This document shows positions 18,477 to 29,052 of a DNA stretch of 64,000 nt, in pieces. The notes under the pieces are model-generated. The model saw only the letters and a program-made list of their open reading frames with translations, was not told the DNA's origin and did not search any database. The stretch comes from Paludibacteraceae bacterium. GTDB lineage: Bacteria; Bacteroidota; Bacteroidia; Bacteroidales; Paludibacteraceae. Numbering within the stretch: the stretch's first letter is position 1; each line of letters begins with the position of its first letter. Location: assembly GCA_017467185.1 (NCBI GenBank), contig JAFTSS010000004.1:1-64000 (forward strand), written 5' to 3'. The translations under genes were made by a program, and so were the position numbers.

Positions 18477-18713
18477 TTTACAGAAGTACATATTTTATGT
18501 TTGTTGGCTTGTAAAATATAGTTTGTATTTTATTCTTTGGTGGGATGATTATTTTTTTAAGTACATGCCATGTTGCTATGGAAGTTTGAATAGAACATCT
18601 TCAAGATATTATGATTTAGGGCGTGTACTTGAAAAAAGTTGTTCTCCTTATAATTTGTAAAATACAGATTACAAATTGTAAACCTAATAAATGAATTTGT
18701 ACTTATGTTGAAA
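18477..18713. mobile_element. GTAC-type MITE-like element, copy A
   Basis: Ends acagaagtacat and tgtacttatgttgaa are inverted repeats. Inside is a second inverted pair, ttttttaagtacatgcc and ggcgtgtacttgaaaaaa, around the conserved ttatgatttagg. Other copies: 19448-19687, 34346-34534, 62751-62993. No coding capacity. Confidence 0.8.
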
Positions 18714-18726
18714 TAAAAAATGATTA

Positions 18727-19425
18727 TTATCCAACAAACTCAGACATGCAGCGACGATAAGCTGCTACTGGGTCGGGAGCGGCAGTGATAGGACGGCCTA
18801 CTACGATGTAGTCTGTTCCGATTTCGCGAGCACGAGCTGGAGTAGTGATGCGGACTTGGTCGCCTACTTCGCCATCGGCAAAGCGGATACCTGGTGTGAC
18901 AGTCATAAATTCAGTTCCACAAGCCTCTTTTACGATGCCAGCTTCGAGTGGAGAACATACTACGCCGTCGAGACCTGCTATTTTTGCATTTTTAGCATAG
19001 TGAACTACTACGTCGTTGATATTGTGGTCGATGAGAAGGTCGTTGCGCATGCGTTCTTCACTGGTAGAAGTGAGTTGAGTAACAGCAATGAGCAATGGGC
19101 GAGTGCCATCAGGACGAGTGAGGCCTTCGAGAGCAGCCTTCATCATTTCGATAGTACCTGCAGCGTGGAGGTTGCACATATCTACATCGAGGCGAGAGAG
19201 CACAGACATAGATTTTTTCACTGTGTTAGGTATATCGTGGAGTTTGAGGTCGAGGAAGATGCGGTGTCCACGGCGTTTGATTTCGCGCACGATTGCAGGA
19301 CCTTCGGCATAGAAGAGTTCCATACCAATTTTTACAAAAGGTTTTTCGTCTTGGAATTTATCCAAAAAAGCATAAGTTTCAGCTGCGCTTGAAAAGTCGC
19401 AAGCTATGATTACATCTCTATTCAT
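18727..19425 (-). CDS. pyrF: Orotidine 5'-phosphate decarboxylase
   Basis: 232 aa, the short class I type. Decarboxylates OMP to UMP, the last step. [14 protein letters not shown] (about 59-72) carries the catalytic Asp/Lys array, VTPGIRF and [12 protein letters not shown] the phosphate site. Many Bacteroidota have a longer (about 275-residue) OMP decarboxylase, so the short type may reflect horizontal acquisition; that is inference. Both flanking spacers contain copies of the same MITE-like element. Confidence 0.94.
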   Translation of the reverse strand: MNRDVIIACDFSSAAETYAFLDKFQDEKPFVKIGMELFYAEGPAIVREIKRRGHRIFLDLKLHDIPNTVKKSMSVLSRLDVDMCNLHAAGTIEMMKAALEGLTRPDGTRPLLIAVTQLTSTSEERMRNDLLIDHNINDVVVHYAKNAKIAGLDGVVCSPLEAGIVKEACGTEFMTVTPGIRFADGEVGDQVRITTPARAREIGTDYIVVGRPITAAPDPVAAYRRCMSEFVG

Positions 19426-19447
19426 AGTTTATTTAATTGTTTTTGAT

Positions 19448-19687
19448 TTAACAGAAGTACATATTTAATTTTGTGGGAGAAATTATGTTTATTCTCAATT
19501 GAATAGTTTATGTGGGTTTGCTTTGTTTTTTTTAAGTACAAGTTTTATTTCCATCAATGCTTTATCTTAGCTTCTTGTGATTTTATGATTTGGGGCATGT
19601 ACTTGAAAAAGTTATTGCCCTTATAATTATGTAAAGTACAGATTATAATTTGTAAACCTAATAAAATGAATTTGTACTTATGTTAAA
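19448..19687. mobile_element. GTAC-type MITE-like element, copy B
   Basis: Same architecture as the copy at 18477: terminal ttaacagaagtacat / ttgtacttatgttaa, inner ttttttaagtaca / gcatgtacttgaaaaa, conserved ttatgatttggg. It fills the pyrF-pyrD spacer. Confidence 0.8.
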
Positions 19688-19700
19688 AAACAAAATATGA

Positions 19701-20609
19701 TTATACAATACCAATAATATCAGAAAGGCGTTCGATTTTGAGTTCTTCCATTACGCGAGGGAGATCTTCGATAATCTCTTTGCAGATGTAAGGATTTTTG
19801 AGATTCATTGCACCTATTTGTACTGCAGTAGCACCAGCCATCATCATTTCAATCACGTCGCGAGCTGAGCTTACACCACCGCAACCCATCACAGGAATGT
19901 TGCAGGCTTTTGATACTTGGTGTACCATACGCACAGCCACTGGGAATATGCTTGGGCCAGAGAATCCACCCATTACGTTGGCAATGACAGGGCGACGACG
20001 AGCAATGTCGATACGCATACCGAGCATTGTGTTTATCAAGCAGATACCATCGGCACCAGCCTCTTCACATGCTTTGGCAATAGCCACGATGTCCGTTACG
20101 TTAGGTGATAGTTTGATATAGACAGGTTTAGTTGTAACGGCTTTTACGGCGCGAGTAACTTCGGCAGCAGCCTCAGGCGATGTGCCGAACGACATACCGC
20201 CATGGCGTACGTTAGGACAACTTACGTTCACTTCGATGATACCCACTTGTTCCTCTTTGTCGATGCGCTCGCAGCAGTAGGCATACTCTTCGATAGAGAA
20301 ACCACTGATGTTGGCAATCACTGGTTTGTGGAATATTTTTTTGAGTTCAGGCAATTCGCGATTGATTACAGCGTCGATACCAGGGTTTTGCAAACCTACG
20401 GCATTGATCATACCACTTGCACCGCACTCGGCAATACGAGGTGTAGGGTTACCAAAACGCGCCTCTTTAGTCGTACCCTTAAATGAGAACGAACCAAGAA
20501 TGTTTATATCGTAATATTCGGCAAATTCGCGACCAAAACCGAATGTACCCGATGCAGGCACGATAGGGTTGTCGAGATGTAAGCCACTTAAATTTACACT
20601 TAAATCCAT
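19701..20609 (-). CDS. pyrD: Dihydroorotate dehydrogenase B, catalytic subunit
   Basis: 302 aa. FMN enzyme oxidising dihydroorotate to orotate. VNVSCPNV (about 127-134) carries the class 1B catalytic cysteine, and the N-terminal VNLSGLHLDNPIVPASGTFG, INTMLGM and MGCGGVSSARDVIEMMMAGA are family motifs. Works as a heterotetramer with PyrK, which passes electrons to NAD. In most genomes pyrK and pyrD are adjacent; here an unrelated lipoprotein gene separates them. Confidence 0.95.
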   Translation of the reverse strand: MDLSVNLSGLHLDNPIVPASGTFGFGREFAEYYDINILGSFSFKGTTKEARFGNPTPRIAECGASGMINAVGLQNPGIDAVINRELPELKKIFHKPVIANISGFSIEEYAYCCERIDKEEQVGIIEVNVSCPNVRHGGMSFGTSPEAAAEVTRAVKAVTTKPVYIKLSPNVTDIVAIAKACEEAGADGICLINTMLGMRIDIARRRPVIANVMGGFSGPSIFPVAVRMVHQVSKACNIPVMGCGGVSSARDVIEMMMAGATAVQIGAMNLKNPYICKEIIEDLPRVMEELKIERLSDIIGIV

Positions 20610-20676
20610 GTTTTTGATAAAATGTGTTTGTTTTAGATTGAATAGTTTTGGATATTGTCTTTATATAATGTTACTC

Positions 20677-21615
20677 TCAGTTTTTTATAATAGGGAATTC
20701 TTTATTTGGATAGTCATCATATAAAAAACTTTCCCAATCACTAAATACAATAGATTTAATATTATTTATATTTAGTAATTTAATTTTTGCTTCAAAACAA
20801 TAAGTTTTATTTGTTTCTGAATGAGTCCATTCATGAGGAGAAATATTAAAGGGATAAATAATTAGTTTGTTATCTATATTCTTTACTAATATTTTTAAAT
20901 TACCTTTATAATACGGAATATATGCATTTATTACAAGTGTATCGTCTTGAATTATACCACTCATTGTTAAATCTTCAATATTATCAATTACCGGAGTATC
21001 TATTTGTTTAAACTCACTTTCTATATATGGTTTATATATAACTTTATTTCCTTTTTTTAATTCTAGTAAGTGGAATATCGTTTGACAATTAGGTAGTTCT
21101 CCTTCTTTTGAACCTAAACCATAATGATAAGGGAAACCGATGTTTTTCAATATTTTAAGATTTTTTTTTCCATTTTGTGGCTTTAATATTGCATATTCGA
21201 TATTATTACCAAGCATATCCTGTTCTGTACCTATTTTTGATATAGTAGCTTTTTGTACAGCGTTGTCATAGAACGTTTGATAATAAATTTCTTTTCCTAT
21301 ATGCCAATGACTTAAATCAATTAGAGTATTACTTTCAATAAATTCAATTATACTATCATTTGAAATTTTAATAAATTCATAAGGGGTATGTGATGTATTA
21401 TAGTAGATCGGAAATGTTTTATTATTTTGTTGTTTGCCTAAATAACTATGATTGATAGATTGAGCATCTCCTGCACACGTATATAATTCGGTCCATGAAT
21501 ATGAATTATTTAAAAATTCAACAGGAGTACAAGCTAACAATATTGTTGTTATTGTTATTGAAAAAATAACGAGAGCAATTAATATTGAGTAAAATTTTTT
21601 TATATTTATAGTCAT
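20677..21615 (-). CDS. Putative lipoprotein of unknown function
   Basis: 312 aa. A signal anchor (about 8-28) ends in the lipobox LLAC (Cys 29), so it is probably lipid-anchored. I recognise no domain; the body is beta-rich and polar. The gene is visibly more AT-rich than the pyr genes around it and interrupts the usual pyrK-pyrD pair, which suggests an insertion. Same strand as its neighbours, with gaps of 67 bp to pyrD and 106 bp to pyrK, so it is probably co-transcribed. No role in pyrimidine synthesis is indicated. Confidence 0.7.
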   Translation of the reverse strand: MTINIKKFYSILIALVIFSITITTILLACTPVEFLNNSYSWTELYTCAGDAQSINHSYLGKQQNNKTFPIYYNTSHTPYEFIKISNDSIIEFIESNTLIDLSHWHIGKEIYYQTFYDNAVQKATISKIGTEQDMLGNNIEYAILKPQNGKKNLKILKNIGFPYHYGLGSKEGELPNCQTIFHLLELKKGNKVIYKPYIESEFKQIDTPVIDNIEDLTMSGIIQDDTLVINAYIPYYKGNLKILVKNIDNKLIIYPFNISPHEWTHSETNKTYCFEAKIKLLNINNIKSIVFSDWESFLYDDYPNKEFPIIKN

Positions 21616-21721
21616 TTTAAATTTATATGTGCGTACCTATAGGACGATTCAATGTCCTATAAGTTTATTTGTATGCGTAAAGAATTAAAATAATTCTTAA
21701 AGTGGTGAGAAATAATAAACA

Positions 21722-22462
21722 TTATTTTTCAAAATCAATTTCTTCTTTATACATTATAGGGCCATCTTTGCAGATGCGTTTGTAGCCAGTGAGGGTTTTG
21801 CAAGAGCAACCCATGCAAGCTCCGAAACCACAACCCATACGTTCTTCGAACGAGAATTGTCCGCTAGTCATTACGCCACGGTGTAGAGCTTTAAGCATAG
21901 GTTCTGGTCCACAGCAATAGAGGTAGTCGTAGAGAATACCATTTTGTTCCATTGCATCGGTAACAAAACCTTTAGTGCCACCAGTTCCATCGACAGTTGT
22001 AACAAACACATCAAGTCCGAGAGCTACAAATTCGTCGTAATAGAACACCTCTTCGGCAGTGTTGAAGCCCATAATCATAGTAGGGCGTTTGCCTTCGGCG
22101 AGGAGTTTTTTAGCGAGACCATACATAGGAGGTACGCCAACGCCACCACCTACGAGGAGTGGGTGTTTCATTTTTTCGATGTTGGTATTGAAACCATTGC
22201 CAAGTCCGACGAGGATGTCGAGAGTTTCACCCTCTTTCATCTCAGCCATTTGGCGTGTACCTTCGCCTACCACCTTATATATAATAGTGATAGTAGTTTC
22301 GTTCCAATCGCAAATAGAGATAGGACGGCGGAGGAATTTGCCTGTCAATTCGATATTGATAAACTGACCTGGAGCAGTGATAGCAGAAGTATCACCCTCC
22401 AACACCATTTTATATACCGATTTAGTGAGAGGCGTATTGCTTAAGATTTTATATAAATTCAT
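21722..22462 (-). CDS. pyrK: Dihydroorotate dehydrogenase B, electron-transfer subunit
   Basis: 246 aa. FAD and [2Fe-2S] subunit that takes electrons from PyrD to NAD. N-terminal ferredoxin-reductase-like FAD domain (RRPISICDW), NAD-binding region (LLVGGGVGVPPMYGLAKKL) and a C-terminal iron-sulphur loop CGFGACMGCSC...C with the required cysteines. The start lies beside an aattcat array (MNLYKILSNTPLTKS). Confidence 0.96.
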   Translation of the reverse strand: MNLYKILSNTPLTKSVYKMVLEGDTSAITAPGQFINIELTGKFLRRPISICDWNETTITIIYKVVGEGTRQMAEMKEGETLDILVGLGNGFNTNIEKMKHPLLVGGGVGVPPMYGLAKKLLAEGKRPTMIMGFNTAEEVFYYDEFVALGLDVFVTTVDGTGGTKGFVTDAMEQNGILYDYLYCCGPEPMLKALHRGVMTSGQFSFEERMGCGFGACMGCSCKTLTGYKRICKDGPIMYKEEIDFEK

Positions 22463-22621
22463 AATTCATATTTAATAATTAATAATTTTAGTTAAAATGA
22501 TATAATTATAAATTATAAGATTTTATAGTTAATATTCACATGCATAATTCGTAATAACCTTATGATAATATATCTGAAAGGTTAATTATGAATTATGCAT
22601 TATGAATTATGCATTGAATTA
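22463..22621. repeat. Heptamer arrays between pyrK and carB
   Basis: aattcat units at about 22458-22475 and inverse aattatg units at about 22582-22619 border AT-rich spacer. No gene or terminator recognised. Confidence 0.7.
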
Positions 22622-22622
22622 A

Positions 22623-25600
22623 TTATTCTGCATCGATAGTGCTTACACCGAGAGTGATTTCTTCGAGCACGTCGAGGAGTACTTGTACGGTTTCGAGTGA
22701 AGTGAAGATACTTACGTTGTTTTCTACAGCGCAACGACGGATTTCGTAGCCATCGCGAGTAGAGTCGCCTTGCGAGATATCCATAGTGTTAATCACATAG
22801 TTGATGTGACCTTGACGGAGAGCTGTGAAGATTTCGTCGCTACCTTCCGACAATTTAGCACGATAACGAGTGCGGATGCCATGTTGACGGAGGAATTCGG
22901 CAGTACCTTTAGTACCTTCGATGTTGAAACCGAGGTTGTAGAAACGGCGGATGAGAGGTAGAGCTTTCTCTTTATCGACATCGGCAATAGTAGCGAAAAG
23001 TGTACCATAGTTAGCTACATCCATGCCTGATGAGCGCAAAGCTTTGTAGAGTGCGCGAGTGAGAGAGCTGTCGTAACCGATAGCTTCGCCTGTAGATTTC
23101 ATCTCAGGAGAGAGGTAAGCATCAATACCGCGAATTTTTGAGAATGAGAATGCAGGGGCTTTTACGTACCAGCGTTTTTTCTCAGCAGGATAAACAGATG
23201 TGTAGCCTTGTTCTTTAAGAGATTTGCCGAGAATAACTTCAGTAGCAATGTCTGCCATAGGGTAGCCTGTGGCTTTGCTGAGGAAAGGTACAGTACGGCT
23301 CGAACGTGGGTTAACCTCAATTACATATACATCGTCTTTATCGTCGGCAATGAATTGGATATTGTAGAGACCAATGATGCCAATTTCTTTACCGAGGCGA
23401 ACTGTGTAATCGAGGATTTTATTTTTAACGTCTTGCGATACAGAGAAAGTAGGGTAAACAGAAATAGAGTCGCCAGAGTGGATACCTGTTTTCTCAACGT
23501 GTTCCATGATGCCTGGGATGAATACGTCAGTACCATCACAGATAGCATCAACTTCGAGTTCCTTACCCATGATATATTTATCAACAAGGACAGGTTGGTC
23601 GGTGTTGATTTCAACGGCAGTTTGCAAGTAGTGGCGAAGAGCCGCTTCGTTATTAACAATTTGCATAGCACGACCGCCGAGAACGTAAGAAGGGCGTACG
23701 AGTACAGGGTAGCCGATGCGAGCGGCAACAGTGACACCATCTTCGATATTAGTAACAGCTTCGCCATTAGGTTGAGGTATGCCGAGATGCGTCATGATTT
23801 TTTCGAATGCGTCGCGGTTTTCAGCATTTTCGATAGCTTGTACGTCAGTACCGATGATAGGCACACCGAGACGGTGCAAAGGTTCAGCGAGGTTGATAGC
23901 TGTTTGGCCACCGAGAGAAACTACGATACCTTCAGGTTTTTCGAGGTGGATGATATTCATTACATCTTCCACAGTGAGAGGTTCGAAGTAGAGTTTATCA
24001 GAAGTAGTATAGTCGGTAGAAACAGTTTCAGGGTTGTTGTTGATGATGATAGCCTCGTAGCCAGCGCGGCGGATAGACCAAATAGCGTGAACAGTAGAGT
24101 AGTCGAATTCGACACCTTGACCGATACGGATTGGGCCAGAGCCGAGAACGATGATTTTCTTGCGGTCAGAGACGATGCTTTCGTTTTCAGCTTCGTAAGT
24201 AGAATAGAAATAAGGTACGTACGAGCTAAATTCGCTTGCGCAAGTGTCAATCATCTTATATACAGGGAATATGTTGTTAGCTTCACGCATGCGGTAGATG
24301 TCGTGCTCGGTGCAACCCCATACTTGTGCTATATATTTGTCGCTGATGCCGAGCAATTTTGCATCGCGTACAGTTTCAGGATTGTTAGGATTGTTGCGGA
24401 TAACCTCTTCGAATTCAACGATGTGTTTGAATTTTTCGAGGAAGAACATATCGATTTTTGTAGCATTGTAAACCATACCGAGGTCAACGCCAAGGCGGAT
24501 GAGTTGAGCAATGGCATAGAGACGGTCGTCGGTAGCAGTGCGGATATATTCGAGAAGGCGAGCAGTGTCCCAATCATCAAATTTTTTGTGGTAGATATGG
24601 CATACACCAGTTTCGAGAGAGCGCACAGCTTTGAGAAGAGATTCTTCGAGAGTGCGGCCAACGCTCATAACTTCGCCTGTAGCCTTCATTTGAGTGCCGA
24701 GAGTGTTTTGGGCAGTGGCAAATTTGTCGAATGGAAAACGAGCTATTTTAGTAACTACGTAGTCGAGAGCAGGTTCGAACGAAGCAGGAGTATTTGCGAT
24801 TTGGATTTCGTCGAGGCGGAGGCCGACTGCGATTTTCGCACTTACGCGAGCGATAGGGTAACCGCTGGCTTTAGAAGCAAGTGCAGAAGAACGGCTCACG
24901 CGAGGGTTTACTTCGATTAGGTAGTAGTTGAAAGAGTGAGGGTCGAGAGCAAACTGAACGTTGCAACCGCCTTCGATTTTCAATTCGCGAATGATTTTGA
25001 GGGCAGAGTCGCGGAGGAGTTGATACTCTTTGTTTGTGAGAGTTTGTGATGGACAAACCACGATAGAGTCGCCAGTATGGACACCGACAGGGTCGATGTT
25101 TTCCATGTTACAGATAGTGATAGCAGTATCGTTGGCGTCGCGCATTACTTCGTATTCGATTTCTTTGAAACCTTTGATACTTTTTTCTACGAGTACTTGG
25201 TGTACAGGCGAAAGGGTGAGAGCGTTGCGCATAAGTTCGCGACATTCCTCTTCGTTGTCGGCAAAGCCACCACCTGTACCACCGAGGGTAAATGCAGGTC
25301 GGAGAACTACAGGGTAGCCAATTTTTTCGGCAGCTTCGAGACCCTCTTTCATGTTGTTGGCAATGATAGAAGGGAGTACAGGTTCGCCTAAAGATTCGCA
25401 GAGTTCTTTGAAGAGTTCGCGGTCTTCAGCGCGTTCGATACTTTCGAAAGAAGTACCTAATATTTCAACGTCGCACTCTTCGAGGACGCCTTTTTTAGCG
25501 AGTTGAACAGCGAGGTTCAAACCTGTTTGACCGCCGAGACTTGGTACGATAGCATCAGGGCGTTCGTAGCGAATGATTTTAGCAACATATTCCAACGTAA

Positions 25601-25805
25601 GAGGTTCCATATATACCTTGTCGGCTATGTTGGTATCAGTCATAATAGTTGCAGGGTTTGAGTTTACGAGAATAACTTCGTAACCTTCTTCGCGCAATGC
25701 GAGGCATGCTTGAGTACCTGCGTAGTCAAATTCGGCAGCTTGTCCGATTACAATTGGACCAGATCCGATGACCATCACCTTTTTTATATCTGTTCTTTTT
25801 GGCAT
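22623..25805 (-). CDS. carB: Carbamoyl-phosphate synthase large subunit
   Basis: 1060 aa, full length. Makes carbamoyl phosphate from bicarbonate, ammonia (from CarA) and two ATP. Two homologous ATP-grasp halves: [19 protein letters not shown] at the N-terminus and [18 protein letters not shown] at about 560, each with [10 protein letters not shown] or [14 protein letters not shown] loops, then a C-terminal allosteric MGS-like domain (about 935-1060). The allosteric domain of family members binds UMP or ornithine. A 570-codon open frame on the opposite strand is a shadow of this gene. Confidence 0.97.
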   Translation of the reverse strand: MPKRTDIKKVMVIGSGPIVIGQAAEFDYAGTQACLALREEGYEVILVNSNPATIMTDTNIADKVYMEPLTLEYVAKIIRYERPDAIVPSLGGQTGLNLAVQLAKKGVLEECDVEILGTSFESIERAEDRELFKELCESLGEPVLPSIIANNMKEGLEAAEKIGYPVVLRPAFTLGGTGGGFADNEEECRELMRNALTLSPVHQVLVEKSIKGFKEIEYEVMRDANDTAITICNMENIDPVGVHTGDSIVVCPSQTLTNKEYQLLRDSALKIIRELKIEGGCNVQFALDPHSFNYYLIEVNPRVSRSSALASKASGYPIARVSAKIAVGLRLDEIQIANTPASFEPALDYVVTKIARFPFDKFATAQNTLGTQMKATGEVMSVGRTLEESLLKAVRSLETGVCHIYHKKFDDWDTARLLEYIRTATDDRLYAIAQLIRLGVDLGMVYNATKIDMFFLEKFKHIVEFEEVIRNNPNNPETVRDAKLLGISDKYIAQVWGCTEHDIYRMREANNIFPVYKMIDTCASEFSSYVPYFYSTYEAENESIVSDRKKIIVLGSGPIRIGQGVEFDYSTVHAIWSIRRAGYEAIIINNNPETVSTDYTTSDKLYFEPLTVEDVMNIIHLEKPEGIVVSLGGQTAINLAEPLHRLGVPIIGTDVQAIENAENRDAFEKIMTHLGIPQPNGEAVTNIEDGVTVAARIGYPVLVRPSYVLGGRAMQIVNNEAALRHYLQTAVEINTDQPVLVDKYIMGKELEVDAICDGTDVFIPGIMEHVEKTGIHSGDSISVYPTFSVSQDVKNKILDYTVRLGKEIGIIGLYNIQFIADDKDDVYVIEVNPRSSRTVPFLSKATGYPMADIATEVILGKSLKEQGYTSVYPAEKKRWYVKAPAFSFSKIRGIDAYLSPEMKSTGEAIGYDSSLTRALYKALRSSGMDVANYGTLFATIADVDKEKALPLIRRFYNLGFNIEGTKGTAEFLRQHGIRTRYRAKLSEGSDEIFTALRQGHINYVINTMDISQGDSTRDGYEIRRCAVENNVSIFTSLETVQVLLDVLEEITLGVSTIDAE

Positions 25806-25806
25806 G

Positions 25807-25996
25807 ATTATATTAATTCAGAATTCATAATACATAATTCATAATTAGAGTTACATTATAAATCTCTCTTTTTATTTGAATTTTGATATTACGAATTGTT
25901 GTTTGTTGAAAAATTTATTTATATTCATAATTTCAAATCATAATATTAAATGCCGATAGGCAAATAATTATGTATTATGAATTATGAATTATGCAT
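25807..25996. repeat. Inverted aattcat arrays between carB and carA
   Basis: aattcat/aatacat units follow 25812 and inverse aattatg units end at about 25996. The spacer contains atgccgataggca, the same small-hairpin position as in other junctions. Confidence 0.75.
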
Positions 25997-27064
25997 TAGA
26001 GAAATGAATTGGTCGAAGAGGTAAGCACTATCTTGTGGACCTGGGGCACTTTCGGGGTGATATTGAACTGAGAAGACTTTGTCTTTTTCAGAGCGTACAC
26101 CTTCGACAGTGTTGTCGAGTATGTTGATGTGAGTTACTTCTAAGCCTGTACCTTCGAGTGTTTTTTCGTCAACGGCGTAAGAGTGGTTTTGAGAAGTGAT
26201 TTCCACTTTACCAGTGAGAAGGTTTTTTACAGGGTGGTTGCCACCACGGTGACCGAATTTCAATTTATATGTTTGAGCGCCATAGGCGAGAGATATCATT
26301 TGGTGACCGAGACAGATGCCGAAGATTGGTAATTTGCCACGTAATTCACGCACGAGGTTGATGACGGTAGTAACATCTTCTGGGTTGCCTGGTCCGTTAG
26401 AGAGGAATAATCCGTCAGGTTGGAAAGCCAAAATTTCTTCTGCAGTAGTGTTGTAAGGAACAACAGTAACGTTGCAACCACGAGCATTTAATGCGCGAAT
26501 GATGTTGTATTTAATACCGCAGTCGATAGCAACTACGTCGTATTTGTGGTTAGGAGTACGAGAGAACCAACGTTTTTTGCAGCTTACTTGTGCCACGTGG
26601 TCGTGCATTACTGGAGTTTCGGCAATTCGACGCAAAGCCTCTTCTTTTGAAGTGTTTACATCGGTAATGATTACACGTTGTGAACCTTCAGAGCGGATGA
26701 TGCGAGTGAGGCGGCGTGTGTCAATGCCCATAATGCCAGGTATGTTGTGTTCTTCGAGAACTTCATTTAGGGTTTTGGTATAACGGAAGTTAGATGGTAC
26801 GTCGTTGTATTCGCGTACGATGAGACCACCGCAAGTAGGGAATTTAGTTTCGTAATCCTCGTCGGTGATACCGTAGTTACCGATGAGTGGGTAAGTCATT
26901 ACCACCATTTGACCTGTGTATGATGGGTCAGAAATAATCTCTTGGTAACCAACCATAGAGGTGTTGAAAACGATTTCGTTTACGACTTCGCGGTCAGCAC
27001 CGAAGCCATATCCGAAGAATTCATATCCGTTTTCAAGAACGATTTTTTTGTTATATGGAAGCAT
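25982..27064 (-). CDS. carA: Carbamoyl-phosphate synthase small (glutaminase) subunit
   Basis: 360 aa. Releases ammonia from glutamine for CarB. N-terminal small-subunit domain (ENGYEFFGYGFGADREVVNEIVF) and C-terminal class I glutamine amidotransferase with nucleophile loop FGICLGHQMI and VQYHPESAPGP. The last residues (LMHNS) are encoded by an aattcat heptamer array, which also supplies the stop codon. Confidence 0.97.
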   Translation of the reverse strand: MLPYNKKIVLENGYEFFGYGFGADREVVNEIVFNTSMVGYQEIISDPSYTGQMVVMTYPLIGNYGITDEDYETKFPTCGGLIVREYNDVPSNFRYTKTLNEVLEEHNIPGIMGIDTRRLTRIIRSEGSQRVIITDVNTSKEEALRRIAETPVMHDHVAQVSCKKRWFSRTPNHKYDVVAIDCGIKYNIIRALNARGCNVTVVPYNTTAEEILAFQPDGLFLSNGPGNPEDVTTVINLVRELRGKLPIFGICLGHQMISLAYGAQTYKLKFGHRGGNHPVKNLLTGKVEITSQNHSYAVDEKTLEGTGLEVTHINILDNTVEGVRSEKDKVFSVQYHPESAPGPQDSAYLFDQFISLMHNS

Positions 27065-27215
27065 ATATTAGACTTTTAGTAGCGAGTAGCGAGTAACGAG
27101 ATTTTTTGTACTCGGCTTCGCCTCGTTGTTTTTTTGTAATTTTAGTAGCGAGTAGCGAGTAACGAGACTCACTTGCTTTGCTCGTTTTTTTACTTTTAGT
27201 AGTTGCTCGTTATGA
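27065..27215. repeat. agcgagt heptamer-type repeats
   Basis: Units gtagcgagtagcgagtaacgag occur twice (about 27080-27100 and 27146-27164) between carA and pyrC, separated by cgctcgt-type palindromic bits. Confidence 0.7.
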
Positions 27216-27222
27216 TATTTTG

Positions 27223-28491
27223 TCAATTGTACAGAGAGTACACGATTTCGCCTTTAATCATGGTCATTACACATTCGGCATTGACTTTCCAACCAGCGAA
27301 TGGGGTAGATTTGCCGCTTGAAACGAAATGGTTAGGGTTTAGTTTGTAGTCGGCGCCGAGATTAACGATAGTGAGGTCGGCATATTCGCCTACGGTTACA
27401 GGGTGTAATCCCATAATTTTGCGTGGGTTGGTTGACATGAGGTCGATGAGGCGTTCCATTGAGATGATGTTTTTCTTAACGAGGTAAGAGAACAAAAGAG
27501 GGAATGCGACTTCGAGGCCAGTGATACCGAACGCACTATCTTTCAAACCACAGATTTTTTCGCTTGCAGCATGAGGTGCGTGGTCTGTTGCGATACAGTC
27601 GATTGTGCCGTCTTGGATACCTTTAATCAATGCAGCTTTGTCTTCAGCCGAACGTAGAGGCGGATTCATTTTGTATGCTCCATCCTCGCGGAGGTCCATA
27701 TCTGTTAGGATGAGATAGTGAGGTGCAGTTTCGCAAGTTACAGGCAATCCTTCGCGTTTAGCTTCGCGGATTAGTTCTACAGATTCTTTAGTAGAGATGT
27801 GGCATACGTGGTATTTACAACCAGTTTCGCGTACGAGGTTTATGTCGCGTTCGATTTGTCGCCATTCGCTTTCAGAGCATATGCCGAGGTGTCCGTGACG
27901 ACGAGCGTATTCTCCGTCATGGATGTAACCGCCTTTAAGAAGTTCGTTTACTTCACAGTGGGCTACGATTGTTTTATTTAATTTTTTACATTCAATCATT
28001 GCTTGGCGCATGAGGTCGTCAGATTGTACACCGCGTCCATCGTCAGAGAATCCCCATACGTAAGGAGCTAGGGCTGCAAAATCTACCAATTCACCTTCGC
28101 CGCGACCACCCATAGTTATACATCCATAGGGGTGAACGTTGACTTTTGCATCGCTACGGATAGCACGTAATTGGACATTTAGATTTTCAGTTGTGTCGGG
28201 AGCTGGACGTAGGTTAGGCATTGTAAATACATCAGTATAACCTGCGCGAGCAGCAGCCGATGTGCCTGATAATATTGTTTCTTTGTGTTCGAAACCAGGT
28301 TCGCGAAGGTGTACGTGTAGGTCAACTAACCCAGGTAGAATAGAGAGACCAACCATGTCTATAACTTCAGCATCTTCATCTTTGATTGAAGTGCGTACTT
28401 CTGCAATTTTTCCATCTACGATAAGGATGTCTGTTTTCTCAAATCCACAATCGCGGAATATAAGCGCATTTTTAAGCAATAATTTTTTCAT
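27223..28491 (-). CDS. pyrC: Dihydroorotase
   Basis: 422 aa, class I (multifunctional-type) amidohydrolase, step 3 of UMP synthesis. DLHVHLREPGFEHKETI (about 57-73) contains the zinc-site HxH and substrate Arg. FSDDGRGVQ, HCEVNELL, YHVCHISTKESVELI and CIATDHAPHA supply further metal and catalytic residues. First gene of the minus-strand pyr operon, preceded by a leader of about 365 nt with an attenuator-like hairpin. Confidence 0.96.
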   Translation of the reverse strand: MKKLLLKNALIFRDCGFEKTDILIVDGKIAEVRTSIKDEDAEVIDMVGLSILPGLVDLHVHLREPGFEHKETILSGTSAAARAGYTDVFTMPNLRPAPDTTENLNVQLRAIRSDAKVNVHPYGCITMGGRGEGELVDFAALAPYVWGFSDDGRGVQSDDLMRQAMIECKKLNKTIVAHCEVNELLKGGYIHDGEYARRHGHLGICSESEWRQIERDINLVRETGCKYHVCHISTKESVELIREAKREGLPVTCETAPHYLILTDMDLREDGAYKMNPPLRSAEDKAALIKGIQDGTIDCIATDHAPHAASEKICGLKDSAFGITGLEVAFPLLFSYLVKKNIISMERLIDLMSTNPRKIMGLHPVTVGEYADLTIVNLGADYKLNPNHFVSSGKSTPFAGWKVNAECVMTMIKGEIVYSLYN

Positions 28492-28698
28492 ATATTAGAT
28501 TTTTTAGAATTTTAGTAGTGAGTGGAGAGGCTTAACCCCTCCGGTCTTCGACCACCTCCCCTAAGACATGGGAGGAATATAGAAACAAGCAAGACTTACT
28601 AGGTTTAGTCTTATTGATTTTTTTATATGTCTAAATTTTTAGATATAAGTTGTGAGACATTGTCTAGTATCTTGTATCTAATACCTCGTGTTCAATGT

Positions 28699-28735
28699 AA
28701 AAAAAGAGTAACTATCTATTAGAAAATAGTTACTC
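28699..28735 (-). promoter_or_regulatory. Intrinsic terminator in the pyr operon leader (attenuator)
   Basis: On the minus strand the stem gagtaactat / atagttactc (28726-28735 with 28706-28715, loop 10 nt) is followed by seven T (28699-28705). It sits between the pyr promoter and pyrC, and its 5' arm contains the stop codon of the leader ORF (28730-28732), the geometry of transcription attenuation coupled to translation. Confidence 0.75.
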
Positions 28736-28831
28736 CTTAATATCAATAAAACAATAGAAAACAGATGTTTGCGGTGCTAATTGTACAGCGCCGAGCGGAT
28801 AGTCATTGTGTTTTCTGTTGTCGGTATTCAT
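28730..28831 (-). CDS. Candidate pyr leader peptide, 33 aa
   Basis: ATG at 28831-28829, stop TAA at 28732-28730. The peptide begins MNTDNRKHNDYPLGAV and ends SVFYCFIDIKE. It lies about 25 nt after the predicted transcription start. The last third of the RNA is U-rich (uguuuucuauuguuuuauu) and the stop codon falls in the 5' arm of an intrinsic terminator. This matches the logic of E. coli pyrBI attenuation, where RNA polymerase pausing at U-runs under low UTP lets the ribosome catch up and prevent the terminator. The peptide has no similarity to E. coli PyrL that I can see. No Shine-Dalgarno is evident. Translation is inference. Confidence 0.55.
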   Translation of the reverse strand: MNTDNRKHNDYPLGAVQLAPQTSVFYCFIDIKE

Positions 28832-28861
28832 ACTGTTGGTTTTGTATGGTCTAAATTTGTG

Positions 28862-28892
28862 CAAAGGTACGATTTTTTTTTTGTATATGCAA
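28862..28892 (-). promoter_or_regulatory. Promoter of the pyr operon
   Basis: On the minus strand, TTG (28890-28892), 20 bp, then TACCTTTG (28862-28869), a good Bacteroidota consensus. Start predicted near 28856, giving a leader of about 365 nt before pyrC. Confidence 0.75.
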
Positions 28893-29052
28893 GGTTTTTT
28901 CTTATAAATGTATATATTTTTTTTGAATGTGATTTTTGTGTTTTGAACGCTGTGTTTTTAACATTTAGGTACTTAAAAATCCTTTGTTTATGAGATATTT
29001 GAATGGTTGAGAATTTTAACATAAAAAATATTTTATTTAATTGTTAATTTTA

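Noticed and set aside
23208..24920. A 570-codon open frame on the plus strand
   Set aside because: It is antisense within carB, whose protein is full-length and conserved; composition resembles a codon-position shadow and no start signal is seen.
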